DNA from: Agromyces soli
Lineage (GTDB): Bacteria; Actinomycetota; Actinomycetes; Actinomycetales; Microbacteriaceae
DNA: 64,000 nt
Direction of reading: 5' to 3'
Assembly (NCBI RefSeq): GCF_022811605.1
Contig: NZ_CP094533.1
Span: forward strand, 2,976,001-3,040,000
Within the stretch, counting starts at the first letter, position 1, and every line of letters begins with the position of its first letter. A program made the position numbers and the translations under genes. Shown here piece by piece: positions 28,244-36,815 of this stretch. The notes under the pieces were generated by a model. It made no database searches. It was given only the letters and a program-made list of their open reading frames with translations, and had not been told where the DNA came from.

Positions 28244-29844
28244 GCACCGCAACCACCAACGCCCCGCAGAAGCGGTCGTTCACCGCGGCGGCGTCCGTCT
28301 ACGTCAACGAACGCACGAGCATCGCGGGCTTCGTCAAGGAGCTCGGCCGCAAGGCCTTCCCCGACCACTGGTCGTTCCTGCTCGGTGAGGTCGCGCTCTT
28401 CGCCTTCGTGGTCGTGCTCATCTCGGGCACGTTCCTGACCTTCTTCTTCCAGGCCTCCATGGCCGAGGTGCACTACAACGGCTCCTACGTGCCGTTGAAG
28501 GGCGTCGAGATGTCGGTCGCCATGGCGTCGACGCTCGACATCTCCTTCGACATCCGCGGTGGCCTCTTCGTCCGCCAGATGCACCACTGGGCGGCCCTGC
28601 TGTTCGTTGCGGCCATCGGCCTGCACATGCTGCGCATCTTCTTCACCGGTGCGTTCCGCAAGCCGCGCGAGCTCAACTGGGTGATCGGCTTCGTGCTGTT
28701 CATCCTGGCCATGGCCGAGGGCTTCACCGGCTACTCGCTCCCCGACGACCTGCTCTCGGGCAACGGCCTCGCGATCATCAACGGCATGATCAAGGGCTTC
28801 CCGCTCGTCGGCACGTGGATGTCGTTCCTGCTGTTCGGCGGCGAGTTCCCGGGCACCGACATCGTCGGGCGCCTCTACACGCTGCACATCCTGCTGCTGC
28901 CCGCGCTCGTGGTGGCCTTCGTGGCACTGCACCTCGTGTTCGTCGTCGTGCACAAGCACACGCAGTACGCCGGGCCGGGCAAGACCCCGGGCAACGCGGT
29001 CGGCCCGCCCATCCTCCCGGTGTACGCGGCCAAGGCCGGCGGCTTCTTCTTCATCGTCTTCGGTGTCCTCGCGCTCATCGCGTCGCTGTTCACGATCAAC
29101 CCGATCTGGAACTACGGCCCGTACGACCCGTCGCCCGTCTCCGCCGGTACCCAGCCCGACTGGTACATCGGCTTCGCCGACGGCGCCCTGCGACTCATCC
29201 CGCCGGGCTGGGAGTTCGTCTGGCTCGACCGCACCTGGTCCTTCAACATCCTGGTGCCCATCATCGCGATCGGCGTGTTCATCGTCCTCGCCCTGATGTA
29301 CCCGTTCATCGAGGCCTGGGTGAAGGGCGACAAGCGCGAGCACCACATCGCCGACCGCCCCCGCAACGCTCCGACGCGCACCGCGATCGGCGCCGCCGGT
29401 GTCACGTTCTACGCGGGCCTCTGGGCCGCGGCCAGCTCCGACCTGCTCGCGACGCACTTCTCGCTGACCATGGAGGGCGTGATCCACGCGCTCCAGGCCG
29501 TGGTGATCCTCGGGCCGTTCGTGGCCTACTTCATCACGAAGCGAGTCTGCATCGCTCTGCAGAAGAAGGACCGCGAGATCGTGCTGCACGGCTTCGAGTC
29601 CGGCCGCATCGTGAAGCTCCCCGGTGGCGAGTTCATCGAGGTGCACGAGCCGCTCGACGAGTACGAGCGCTGGCGTCTGGTCAGCTTCGAGACCTACGAG
29701 CCGCTCATGCTGCGCCCGAACTCGCGCGGCAAGATCACCTTCGGTCAGCGCCTGCGCGCCGGCATGTCGCGCTGGTTCTTCGAGGACCGGATCGCCCCGG
29801 TCACGAAGGGCGAGCTCGAGGCCGGTCACGGCGAGCACCACTGA
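28240..29844 (+). CDS. qcrB: Cytochrome b subunit of the bc1 complex
   Basis: 534 residues. Heme-binding His pairs lie in RQMHHWAALLFVAAIGLHML and in LHILLLPALVVAFVALHLVF. The quinol-oxidation motif reads PDWY in GTQPDWYIGF, the actinobacterial variant of PEWY. A long C-terminal extension (residues about 420-534) is typical of the phylum. Start TTG 28240 overlaps the qcrA stop, so translation is coupled. No upstream in-frame ATG is usable without entering qcrA. Confidence 0.95.
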   Translation: MSTATTNAPQKRSFTAAASVYVNERTSIAGFVKELGRKAFPDHWSFLLGEVALFAFVVVLISGTFLTFFFQASMAEVHYNGSYVPLKGVEMSVAMASTLDISFDIRGGLFVRQMHHWAALLFVAAIGLHMLRIFFTGAFRKPRELNWVIGFVLFILAMAEGFTGYSLPDDLLSGNGLAIINGMIKGFPLVGTWMSFLLFGGEFPGTDIVGRLYTLHILLLPALVVAFVALHLVFVVVHKHTQYAGPGKTPGNAVGPPILPVYAAKAGGFFFIVFGVLALIASLFTINPIWNYGPYDPSPVSAGTQPDWYIGFADGALRLIPPGWEFVWLDRTWSFNILVPIIAIGVFIVLALMYPFIEAWVKGDKREHHIADRPRNAPTRTAIGAAGVTFYAGLWAAASSDLLATHFSLTMEGVIHALQAVVILGPFVAYFITKRVCIALQKKDREIVLHGFESGRIVKLPGGEFIEVHEPLDEYERWRLVSFETYEPLMLRPNSRGKITFGQRLRAGMSRWFFEDRIAPVTKGELEAGHGEHH

Positions 29845-29876
29845 GCCGACCCGCTCAGCTTCAGCTCGGGCACCGC

Positions 29877-30782
29877 ATGACCATTCAGACCCTGTCTGAG
29901 TGGCTGCGGTGCCCGAGCTGTTTCGCGTCGCCGCTCGAGGCACTCCCCCCGCTGCAGCTGCGCTGCCCGAACGGGCATTCCTTCGACGCGAACAAGCGCG
30001 GCTACCTCACGGCGCTTGGACCCGCTTCCGCGGGACTCCGCGGTGACGATGCGGCGATGCTCGACGCCCGTGATCTCGTGCACGACGCCGGCTTCTTCGA
30101 TCCGCTGAAGCGCGAGCTCATCGCCGTGCTCCGGGACGCGGCGCTCGGACCCGAGCCTCGCGTCCTCGACGCCGGCTGCGGCACAGGCCACTACACGGCG
30201 CTCGCGCTCGAAGCGTTGATCGGAACGAACGAGCAGACCCCGAGGGTGCTCGCGATGGACCTCTCCCCCGCCGCCGTCGTGCGAACCGTCCGCCGTCGCC
30301 CGGATTCCGTCGACGGCCTCGTCGCCGACACCTGGCAGCCGCTCCCAGTCCGAGACGGATCGGTCGACGCCATCCTGGACGTGTTCGCGCCGCGCAACGC
30401 GAGCGAGTTCCGCCGCATCCTGCGCCCCGGCGGCCTGCTGCTCGTCGTCGTGCCGCGACCGGACCACCTTCGGGAGCTCCGCGCAGACGGTCGTGTGCTG
30501 ACCATCCCAGAGGGCAAGGCGGCCACGCTCGTCGAGGAGCTCGCCCCGAGCTTCGCGCTCCGCACCGTGCGGTCCGTCGACGCGCGGTTCGTCCTGGATC
30601 AGGATGCCGCCGCTGACGACGCGTTCGCGGCCGCGATCATCGCGATGGGTCCGTCGGCCCACCATCGGGCGACGGAGCCCGCAGCGGGGCTCCGCGCGCT
30701 TCCTGAGGCCATCACCCTCGCCGTGGACCTGCTCGTCTTCGAGACCGTCGGCAACGCGGCTGGGAGCGGCGCAGGCGTCTGA
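29877..30782 (+). CDS. RlmA/TlrB-like 23S rRNA (guanine-N1) methyltransferase
   Basis: 301 residues. N-terminal zinc site with RCPSC and RCPNGHSFD (Cys-x2-Cys ... Cys-x3-His), the DANKRGYLTAL basic segment, then a SAM-binding domain with LDAGCGTGHYT (motif I), AMDLSP and LDVFAPRNASEFRRILRPGG. This is the RlmA family; members methylate 23S rRNA near the macrolide site, and TlrB confers tylosin resistance. Whether this is housekeeping or protective cannot be told. No clear ribosome site precedes ATG 29877, 32 nt after qcrB. Confidence 0.87.
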   Translation: MTIQTLSEWLRCPSCFASPLEALPPLQLRCPNGHSFDANKRGYLTALGPASAGLRGDDAAMLDARDLVHDAGFFDPLKRELIAVLRDAALGPEPRVLDAGCGTGHYTALALEALIGTNEQTPRVLAMDLSPAAVVRTVRRRPDSVDGLVADTWQPLPVRDGSVDAILDVFAPRNASEFRRILRPGGLLLVVVPRPDHLRELRADGRVLTIPEGKAATLVEELAPSFALRTVRSVDARFVLDQDAAADDAFAAAIIAMGPSAHHRATEPAAGLRALPEAITLAVDLLVFETVGNAAGSGAGV

Positions 30783-30819
30783 GCCCCGCGCCGGCACGTC
30801 CTGCACGCGCGGCTGCGCT

Positions 30820-30888
30820 GCGTGAGCGCCACTTCGGCCTCTACGCGCCACTACGAGTGGCGCAACGACACCGAAGTGGCGCTCACGC
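30820..30888. repeat. Nested palindromic element
   Basis: Outer inverted repeat of 18 bp (30820-30837 with 30871-30888; core GAGCGCCACTTCGG), perfect, enclosing an inner perfect hairpin GCGCCACT-ACG-AGTGGCGC (30845-30863). The motif GCGCCACT thus occurs four times, twice in each orientation, in 69 bp of non-coding DNA downstream of two converging genes. Confidence 0.8.
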
Positions 30889-30937
30889 CAGCGGCCCGCC
30901 GGCGACGGTACCGGGCCGCAACGGAGCGCACACGCGA

Positions 30938-30971
30938 AACGGCCCGGCATCCATTCGGATGCCGGGCCGTT
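30938..30971. terminator. Hairpin downstream of ctaF and the methyltransferase gene
   Basis: Perfect 15-bp stem AACGGCCCGGCATCC / GGATGCCGGGCCGTT with an ATTC loop, just beyond the ctaF stop. Confidence 0.85.
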
Positions 30972-30985
30972 CCAAACGCGATGCG

Positions 30986-31414
30986 TCAGCGGGCGAAGTT
31001 GCCCCGGTAGTACTCGTAGACCCAGCCGACGAGCGAGATCAGCACGAGCGGGATCGCGATGAACGAGATCCAGAAGCCGACCGCGAGACCGAGGAAGCCC
31101 AGCGCCGCGGCGCCGGCGAGCACGATCGGCCACCAGCTCCACGGGCTGAAGAAGCCCAGCTCGGGGTCGCCGTCGTCGATGTTCGCATCGAGGCGGTCCT
31201 CGGGGAGCTCAGCGCCCTGCGCCTTGTGCACGCGTCCGAGGTAGAACGCGATGAACGCAGACAGGATCGCCGCCAGCGAGATGGCGATCATGCCGGCCCA
31301 CTCGGGGCCGCCGTTCACCTCGATGCCGCTCGCAGCGGTCCACACACCGTAGACGGCCGCAATGATCGCGAGGAAGATCGCGAGGAGCCAGAAGAGGATG
31401 ACATTCGCGCGCAT
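30986..31414 (-). CDS. ctaF: Cytochrome c oxidase subunit IV (actinobacterial type)
   Basis: 142 residues, four hydrophobic helices in two hairpins (VILFWLLAIFLAIIAAVYGVW, MIAISLAAILSAFIAFYLG, WPIVLAGAAALGFLGLAVGF and FIAIPLVLISLVGWVYEYY). The joining loop RLDANIDDGDPELGFFSPWSWWP is the family hallmark. Start ATG 31414 overlaps the ctaD stop as TAATG. Last gene of ctaC-ctaD-ctaF. Confidence 0.95.
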   Translation of the reverse strand: MRANVILFWLLAIFLAIIAAVYGVWTAASGIEVNGGPEWAGMIAISLAAILSAFIAFYLGRVHKAQGAELPEDRLDANIDDGDPELGFFSPWSWWPIVLAGAAALGFLGLAVGFWISFIAIPLVLISLVGWVYEYYRGNFAR

Positions 31415-33150
31415 TACTTGATCTCCTCCTTGGCGGCGTCGTACACCGGCGCCTCAGGGGCGTCCTTCGCGGGTCCGATGCCGACGGGCACGCCCGCCTC
31501 CGGGTGGTTGAGGTCGAACGCCGGGCGCTCCGAGCGGATGCGCGGGATCGATGTGAAGTTGTGCCGCGGCGGCGGGCAGCTGGTGGCCCACTCGAGCGAG
31601 CCGCCATAGCCCCACGGGTCGTTGACCGTGACCTTCGGAGCCTTCCGCGCCGTGATGTACACGTTGAGGAAGAACGGGATGAGCGAGATCGCCAGGATGC
31701 CGGCGCCGATGGTCGACAGCTGGTTCATCCAGGTGATGTTGTCCTCGGGCAGGTACGAGTAGTACCGACGGGGCATCGCGACGACGCCGAGCCAGTGCTG
31801 CACGAGGAACGTGGTGTGGAAGCCGATGAACAGCAGCCAGAAGTGCCACTTGCCGAGCGTCTCGTTCAGCATCTTGCCGGTCCACTTGGGCCACCAGAAG
31901 TAGAAGCCCGCGAACATCGCGAAGACGACCGTGCCGAACACGACGTAGTGGAAGTGCGCCACGACGAAGTACGTGTCGGAGACGTGGAAGTCGAGCGGCG
32001 GCGACGCGAGGATGACACCGGTCAGACCGCCGAAGACGAAGGTGATCAGGAAGCCGAGCGACCAGATGAGCGGCGTCTCGAAGGTGATCGAGCCTCGCCA
32101 CATCGTGCCGACCCAGTTGAAGATCTTCACACCGGTCGGAACCGCGATCAGCATCGTCATGAGCGCGAAGAACGGCAGCAGCACGGAGCCGGTGACGTAC
32201 ATGTGGTGCGCCCAGACCGTGACCGAGAGGGCCGCGATGGCGATCGTCGCGTAGATCAGGGTCTTGTACCCGAAGATCGGCTTCCGGCTGAACACCGGGA
32301 AGATCTCGGACACGATGCCGAAGAACGGCAGCGCGATGATGTAGACCTCCGGGTGACCGAAGAACCAGAAGAGGTGCTGCCACAGGATGACGCCGCCGTT
32401 GGCGGGATCGTAGATGTGGGCGCCGAAGACGCGGTCGGCACCGGCGGCGAGGATCGCGGCGGCCAGCACCGGGAACGCCATCAGGATCAGGATCGAGGTG
32501 ACGAGCGTGTTCCAGGTGAAGATCGGCATGCGGAACATGGTCATGCCGGGCGCGCGCATCGTGACGATCGTCGTGATGAAGTTCACGGCGCCGAGGATCG
32601 TGCCGAAGCCGGAGAGGCCGAGGCCGAGCATCCACAGGTTGCCGCCGACACCGGGCGAGAACGTGGTCGAGGCGAGCGGCTGATAGGCGAACCAGCCGAA
32701 CGAGGCCGCGCCCTGCGGGGTGAAGAAGCCGGCGACCGCCATCAGCGAACCGAAGTTGAACAGCCAGTAGGCGAAGGCGTTCAGACGCGGGAAGGCCACG
32801 TCGGGGGCGCCGATCTGCAGCGGCATGAGCACGTTCGCGAAGCCCGCGAAGAGCGGGGTGGCGAACATGAGCAGCATGATCGTGCCGTGCATCGTGAACA
32901 GCTGGTTGTACTGCTCACGCGTCTGGATGATCTCCAGGCCGGGCTCGAACAGCTGGGCGCGGATGATCAGCGCCATCACGCCGCCGATGCAGAAGTAGAT
33001 GAACGAGGTGATCAGGTACATGTACCCGATGACCTTGTGGTCGGTCGAGGTGATCCACTTGACGAGGACGTTCCCCTTGCGCTCCACCTTCGAAGCGCCG
33101 AACGGCAGGCTCGACGACTGCGGTCGAGCCGGTGCGGTCGTGGTGCTCAT
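31414..33150 (-). CDS. ctaD: Cytochrome c oxidase subunit I
   Basis: 578 residues, twelve membrane helices. Metal ligands are all visible: low-spin heme His in [10 protein letters not shown]; CuB His and cross-linked Tyr in [10 protein letters not shown]; the CuB His pair in WAHHMYVTG; and heme His residues in [11 protein letters not shown]. The polar C-terminal extension ends in an acidic tail. Start ATG 33150 overlaps the ctaC stop as ATGA. Catalytic core of the aa3 oxidase served by QcrC. Confidence 0.97.
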   Translation of the reverse strand: MSTTTAPARPQSSSLPFGASKVERKGNVLVKWITSTDHKVIGYMYLITSFIYFCIGGVMALIIRAQLFEPGLEIIQTREQYNQLFTMHGTIMLLMFATPLFAGFANVLMPLQIGAPDVAFPRLNAFAYWLFNFGSLMAVAGFFTPQGAASFGWFAYQPLASTTFSPGVGGNLWMLGLGLSGFGTILGAVNFITTIVTMRAPGMTMFRMPIFTWNTLVTSILILMAFPVLAAAILAAGADRVFGAHIYDPANGGVILWQHLFWFFGHPEVYIIALPFFGIVSEIFPVFSRKPIFGYKTLIYATIAIAALSVTVWAHHMYVTGSVLLPFFALMTMLIAVPTGVKIFNWVGTMWRGSITFETPLIWSLGFLITFVFGGLTGVILASPPLDFHVSDTYFVVAHFHYVVFGTVVFAMFAGFYFWWPKWTGKMLNETLGKWHFWLLFIGFHTTFLVQHWLGVVAMPRRYYSYLPEDNITWMNQLSTIGAGILAISLIPFFLNVYITARKAPKVTVNDPWGYGGSLEWATSCPPPRHNFTSIPRIRSERPAFDLNHPEAGVPVGIGPAKDAPEAPVYDAAKEEIK

Positions 33151-34049
33151 TCGGCTTCGTGCTCCTCTTTCAGTTCGGGCGCGCCCGTGCCGGGCAGGTT
33201 CTGGTTCCGGTCGTACTCGTTCGACAGCTGGCCCTCCTGGCCGGCGTCGCGCAGCGACTGGATGTAGTCGTCGTACTCGGCCTGCGAGACGACCTCGACG
33301 TTGAAGAGCATGAGCGAGTGGTACTCGCCGCAGAGCTCGGCGCACTTGCCTGCATAGGTGCCCTCGCGCTCGGGGACGAACGACATGTAGTTCGTCTTGC
33401 CCGGGTACATGTCCTTCTTGTAGAGGAAGTCGACGACCCAGAAGGAGTGGATGACGTCGCGCGACTCGAGCTCGAGCTCGACGTTCGCCCCGACGGGAAG
33501 GTAGAGCGTGGGCAGCGCGGCCTGGTCGACCGAGCCGGCGGGGCCGTTCGGGTCGAGCTGCGCCTGGATGCCGGGCGAGTAGACGTCTTCGTTGACGTAG
33601 TTGAAGTCCCACGCCCACTGCTTGGCGATGACCTCGACCTTGACGTCGACCTCGTCGGCGGTGAACCGCTTCTCGATCTCGGCCTGGTCGCGCGCCGTGA
33701 AGGCGAAGAAGCCCAGCACGAGGATGAGCGGCACGATCGTGTAGAACACCTCGATCGGCATGTTGTACCGCAGCTGCACCGGCAGGCCCGTCTGGCCCTT
33801 GCGCCGGCGGTACGCGATGACCGCCCAGATCGTGAGGCCCCAGGTGATCACGCCCACGACGAGGAGCACGATCCAGGAGGTGACCCACAGACCCGAGACG
33901 CGCTCCGTGTGATTGGTCGCGGGCGACTCGCCCTCGATGAATCCGGGGAGGAATCCGTTCAGCTGCGCCTGGGTGCACCCGGCGAGGACAAGAGTGAGCG
34001 TCGCTGCGATCGGAACTGCAGCCCATCGGAGTCGGCGATTGTTGCGCAC
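33147..34049 (-). CDS. ctaC: Cytochrome c oxidase subunit II (lipoprotein)
   Basis: 300 residues. Signal peptide with lipobox TLVLAGC, so the mature protein is lipid-anchored (see lnt). Two membrane helices follow ([20 protein letters not shown] and [17 protein letters not shown]). The cupredoxin domain has the CuA ligands in [10 protein letters not shown] and [12 protein letters not shown], plus [10 protein letters not shown]. Start GTG 34049 with AAAGGT upstream. First gene of ctaC-ctaD-ctaF, with a leader of about 50 nt that can fold. Confidence 0.96.
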   Translation of the reverse strand: MRNNRRLRWAAVPIAATLTLVLAGCTQAQLNGFLPGFIEGESPATNHTERVSGLWVTSWIVLLVVGVITWGLTIWAVIAYRRRKGQTGLPVQLRYNMPIEVFYTIVPLILVLGFFAFTARDQAEIEKRFTADEVDVKVEVIAKQWAWDFNYVNEDVYSPGIQAQLDPNGPAGSVDQAALPTLYLPVGANVELELESRDVIHSFWVVDFLYKKDMYPGKTNYMSFVPEREGTYAGKCAELCGEYHSLMLFNVEVVSQAEYDDYIQSLRDAGQEGQLSNEYDRNQNLPGTGAPELKEEHEAE

Positions 34050-34074
34050 CGGAGACCTTTCGGGAGACTCGAAG

Positions 34075-34093
34075 GCGCTTCACAGGGAAGCGC
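34075..34093 (-). promoter_or_regulatory. Hairpin in the ctaC leader
   Basis: GCGCTTC-N5-GAAGCGC, perfect 7-bp stem, lying between the -10 element and the ribosome site of ctaC. Could stabilise the 5' end of the oxidase mRNA. Confidence 0.45.
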
Positions 34094-34107
34094 GGTGATC
34101 GGTGTCT

Positions 34108-34113
34108 AGCCTA
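34108..34113 (-). promoter_or_regulatory. -10 element of ctaC-ctaD-ctaF promoter
   Basis: TAGGCT on the minus strand, giving a leader of about 50 nt. Confidence 0.5.
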
Positions 34114-34201
34114 CTCCGACTCCGCGGCTCGGGTGTGCACTCGACGCGGATGTCGCGATCGGAATCCGGACGATTTCCGAGTGGATCTGCGAAAAAACAC
34201 A

Positions 34202-34230
34202 CGAGGGAGACCGCGAAGCGGTCTCCCTCG
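34202..34230 (-). terminator. Intrinsic terminator of the A-type carrier gene
   Basis: Perfect 13-bp stem CGAGGGAGACCGC / GCGGTCTCCCTCG with a three-base loop. On the minus strand it is followed by TGTGTTTTTT, one of the few classic T-tracts in the window. Confidence 0.9.
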
Positions 34231-34250
34231 GAGCGAGTTTCTCGGGCGGA

Positions 34251-34601
34251 TCAGTGGAACGAGTCGCCGCAGGCGCAGCTTCCCTGCGCGTTCGGGTTGT
34301 CGATCGTGAACCCCTGCTTCTGGATCGTGTCCTCGAAGTCGATGGTCGAACCGTCGAGGTACGGGACGCTCATCTTGTCGACGATGACCTCGACGCCCTC
34401 GAAGTCGACGACGGCGTCGCCCTCGAGCATGCGCTCGTCGAAGTAGAGCTGGTAGATCAGGCCGGAGCATCCGCCGGGCTGCACCGCCACGCGCAGGCGG
34501 AGGTCGTCGCGACCCTCCTGCGTGAGGAGGCTGCGCACCTTGTCGGCCGCGGGCTCGCTCAGCTTGACGCCGTGCGTGGTCTCGGTGATGGTCTCGCTCA
34601 T
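34251..34601 (-). CDS. erpA: A-type iron-sulfur cluster carrier (ErpA/IscA-like)
   Basis: 116 residues with the HesB/IscA fold: KLSEPAADKVRSLLTQEG, then the three cluster-binding cysteines in PGGCSGLIYQL and GSCACGDSFH, and DFEDTIQKQGFTIDNPNA between. It delivers Fe-S clusters to target proteins; nearby clients would be QcrA and LipA. Start ATG 34601 has GAGGAG 5 nt upstream and a TACAAT -10 about 34 nt upstream. A single-gene unit with its own strong terminator. Confidence 0.93.
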   Translation of the reverse strand: MSETITETTHGVKLSEPAADKVRSLLTQEGRDDLRLRVAVQPGGCSGLIYQLYFDERMLEGDAVVDFEGVEVIVDKMSVPYLDGSTIDFEDTIQKQGFTIDNPNAQGSCACGDSFH

Positions 34602-34634
34602 GTCACTCCTCGTGATCTCGCCGTCCTGACGACG

Positions 34635-34640
34635 ATTGTA
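34635..34640 (-). promoter_or_regulatory. -10 element of the A-type carrier gene
   Basis: TACAAT on the minus strand; no good -35 match is visible. Confidence 0.55.
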
Positions 34641-34718
34641 CGTCCACTCCGTAGAGCGTCGGCTGAATGCTGGATATTCCCGGCCCGCGGCGGCGCACCG
34701 CCGCGGGCCGGCAGCGGA

Positions 34719-36137
34719 TCAGGCGCCGCGGGCGTTCAGTCGGCCGAACAGCAGCGCCTCGCTCAGCAGGGCGCGCTTGAAGACGCCGAGGTGCAGCGAC
34801 TCGTTCGGGCTGTGCGCTCGCGAGTCCGGGTCCTCGACCCCCGTGACGAGGATCTGCGCGCCCGGGAACTCCTCGACGAGCTCGGCGATGAAGGGGATCG
34901 AGCCGCCGACCCCCGTGTCCACCGCGGGCTTGCCCCACGCCTCGGCCATCGCCGCTCGAGTCTCCGCGACCGCCCAGCCGCTCGTGTCCACGAGGAACGC
35001 CTGACCGCGGTCGACGTCCTCGAAGCCGAGCTTCGCGCCGAACGGCGCGTTCGCCTCGAGGTGGGCGCGGAGGGCGTCGAAGGCCTCCCCGGCGTCCTGT
35101 CCGGGCGCGATGCGGGCGCTGATGCGCACCCGCAGCGACGGGATCAGGGTGTTCGAGGCGTTCGCGACGTCGGGCGCGTCGATCCCGGTGACGGTGATCG
35201 CCGGCTGCGCCCAGATCCGATCGAGGATCGAGCCGCGCCCGATCGGGCTGACCCCGTCGAGCAGTCCGGCCTCCGCGCGCAGCTGCGCCTCGTCGTAGGC
35301 GGGGATGTCGAGCTCGGCGCTCGTGAGGCCCTCGACGGCGACAGCGCCCTCGGCATCCCACATCGTCCCGAGCATCCGGATGGCGGCGAGCATCGCGTCG
35401 GGGACGGCCCCGCCGAACATGCCGGAGTGGGAGGCGTGCGCGAGCGTCTCGACGCGGAGGTTGAACGCGACGGCGCCGCGGAGGGCGACCGTGATCGCCG
35501 GAGTGTCGATGTCCCAGTTGCCCGAGTCGGCGACGATGATCGCGTCGGCCTCGAGGAGCTCGCGGTTCTCGCGCAGGAAGTTCCCGAAGGAGCGGGAGGC
35601 CCACTCCTCCTCCCCCTCGATGAAGACCGAGAGGCCGAGGTCGAAGTCGCCGGATGCCTCGGCGAACGCCCGGATCGCGCCGACGTGCGCCATGACGCCC
35701 GCCTTGTCGTCGGCGGCGCCGCGCCCGTGCAGGCGGTCGCCGCGCTGGGTCGGCTCGAACGGCGGCGTGTCCCAGTCCTCGTCCTTGCCGGGCGGCTGCA
35801 CGTCGTGGTGGGCGTAGAGGAGCACCGTCGGGCGCCCGTTGCGCGCGGCGCGGCGCGCAACGATGGCGGGCTGACCGAGCTCGGAGCCGTCCTCGACGGG
35901 GGCGCGCCGGATCTCGACGAGTTCGAACACCCCCGTCCCGCGCAGCAGCTCCGCCACGGCCTCCGCGCTCTCCGCGACGTGCGCGGGGTCGAACGCGGGC
36001 CAGGAGACGGAGGGGATCCGGACGAGTCGGCCGAGCTCGGCGACGACGCCGGGGAAGGCCGCATCGACGGCGGTTCGGATCGCGTCCGCGTTCGGCGTCG
36101 TGGGCTCGGCGGATGCGTGGTTCGTGGGGTCGGTCAT
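34719..36137 (-). CDS. M20-family zinc dipeptidase/peptidase
   Basis: 472 residues. Metal sites of the M20 family: LLYAHHDVQPPG (His and Asp), GRGAADDKAGVMAHV (bridging Asp), FIEGEEEWAS (catalytic Glu-Glu), VADSGNWD (Asp), and the C-terminal EDPDSRAHSPNESLHLG (His). The lid domain is in place with the conserved HASHSGMFGGAVPDA. Cytoplasmic, no signal peptide. Best described as a dipeptidase by similarity to the PepV/CNDP type. Start ATG 36137 lies 7 nt after TAAGAT. Divergent from the DUF3043 gene with overlapping -10 elements. Confidence 0.92.
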   Translation of the reverse strand: MTDPTNHASAEPTTPNADAIRTAVDAAFPGVVAELGRLVRIPSVSWPAFDPAHVAESAEAVAELLRGTGVFELVEIRRAPVEDGSELGQPAIVARRAARNGRPTVLLYAHHDVQPPGKDEDWDTPPFEPTQRGDRLHGRGAADDKAGVMAHVGAIRAFAEASGDFDLGLSVFIEGEEEWASRSFGNFLRENRELLEADAIIVADSGNWDIDTPAITVALRGAVAFNLRVETLAHASHSGMFGGAVPDAMLAAIRMLGTMWDAEGAVAVEGLTSAELDIPAYDEAQLRAEAGLLDGVSPIGRGSILDRIWAQPAITVTGIDAPDVANASNTLIPSLRVRISARIAPGQDAGEAFDALRAHLEANAPFGAKLGFEDVDRGQAFLVDTSGWAVAETRAAMAEAWGKPAVDTGVGGSIPFIAELVEEFPGAQILVTGVEDPDSRAHSPNESLHLGVFKRALLSEALLFGRLNARGA

Positions 36138-36142
36138 GCCGG

Positions 36143-36150
36143 TAATCTTA
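36143..36150. promoter_or_regulatory. Overlapping divergent -10 elements
   Basis: TAATCT (36143-36148, plus strand, for the DUF3043 gene) and TAAGAT (36150-36145, minus strand, leaderless for the M20 gene) share four base pairs, so the two promoters cannot be melted by two polymerases at once. Confidence 0.55.
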
Positions 36151-36175
36151 AAGGTGAACCGATTCGAGGAATCCA

Positions 36176-36757
36176 GTGGCCAAGCAGCAGAAGACCGAGC
36201 AGACGTCGACCGAGACGCTCGATGAGACGCAGGAGCGTCTGAAGAGCGGCGGCAAAGGCGTCCCCACCCCGACCCGTGCCGAGCAGGAGGCCGCGCGCAA
36301 GCGGCCGCTCGTGCCATCCGACCGCAAGGAAGCGGCGAAGCAGGCCCGCGCCAAGGCCGCGGAGGCGCGCGAGCGCGCCCGCGTCGGCATGGCGATGGGC
36401 GACGACAAGTACCTTCCCGCCCGCGACCGCGGACCGCAGAAGAAGTTCGTGCGCGACTACGTCGACGCCCGCTTCAGCATCGGCGAGATCCTGATCCCCG
36501 TCATGTTCCTGGTGATCATCCTGACCTTCGTGCCGAGTGCCGAGGTGCAGGCGATCAGCATCCTCGTGCTCTGGGCGTTCTTCGCCGTCGCCGTGCTCGA
36601 CTGCATCATCCTCGGCTACCTGCTGACGAAGAAGCTCCGCGCGAAGTACGGCGACAAGGCCGAGCGCGTGCGCTGGTACGCGGCGATGCGGGCGCTGCAG
36701 CTGCGCCCGCTGCGGCTGCCGAAGCCCCAGGTCAAGCGCGGCCAGTACCCCGCCTGA
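36176..36757 (+). CDS. DUF3043 membrane protein
   Basis: 193 residues. A long charged, Ala/Lys/Arg-rich N-terminus (GKGVPTPTRAEQEAARKRPL is the family's recognisable segment), then RDRGPQKKFVRDYVDARFSI, two membrane helices (ILIPVMFLVIILTFVP and ISILVLWAFFAVAVLDCIILG) and a basic tail. DUF3043 is conserved across actinobacteria without known function. Start GTG 36176 has GAGGA 5 nt upstream. Confidence 0.9.
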   Translation: MAKQQKTEQTSTETLDETQERLKSGGKGVPTPTRAEQEAARKRPLVPSDRKEAAKQARAKAAEARERARVGMAMGDDKYLPARDRGPQKKFVRDYVDARFSIGEILIPVMFLVIILTFVPSAEVQAISILVLWAFFAVAVLDCIILGYLLTKKLRAKYGDKAERVRWYAAMRALQLRPLRLPKPQVKRGQYPA

Positions 36758-36778
36758 GCGCTCTCCCGCCTGATCCGC

Positions 36779-36811
36779 CGCAGGGCCCCGCCACCACGGC
36801 GGGGCCCTGCG
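36779..36811. terminator. Bidirectional hairpin after the DUF3043 gene
   Basis: Perfect 14-bp stem CGCAGGGCCCCGCC / GGCGGGGCCCTGCG with an ACCAC loop, between converging genes. Confidence 0.85.
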
Positions 36812-36815
36812 ACGT

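Noticed and set aside
31504..33267. Plus-strand open frame of nearly 590 codons opposite ctaC/ctaD
   Set aside because: Antisense to two certain respiratory genes; low-complexity Arg/Asp/Glu content.
34254..36242. Plus-strand open frame of more than 650 codons opposite the A-type carrier and M20 genes
   Set aside because: Antisense shadow spanning two genes and an intrinsic terminator.
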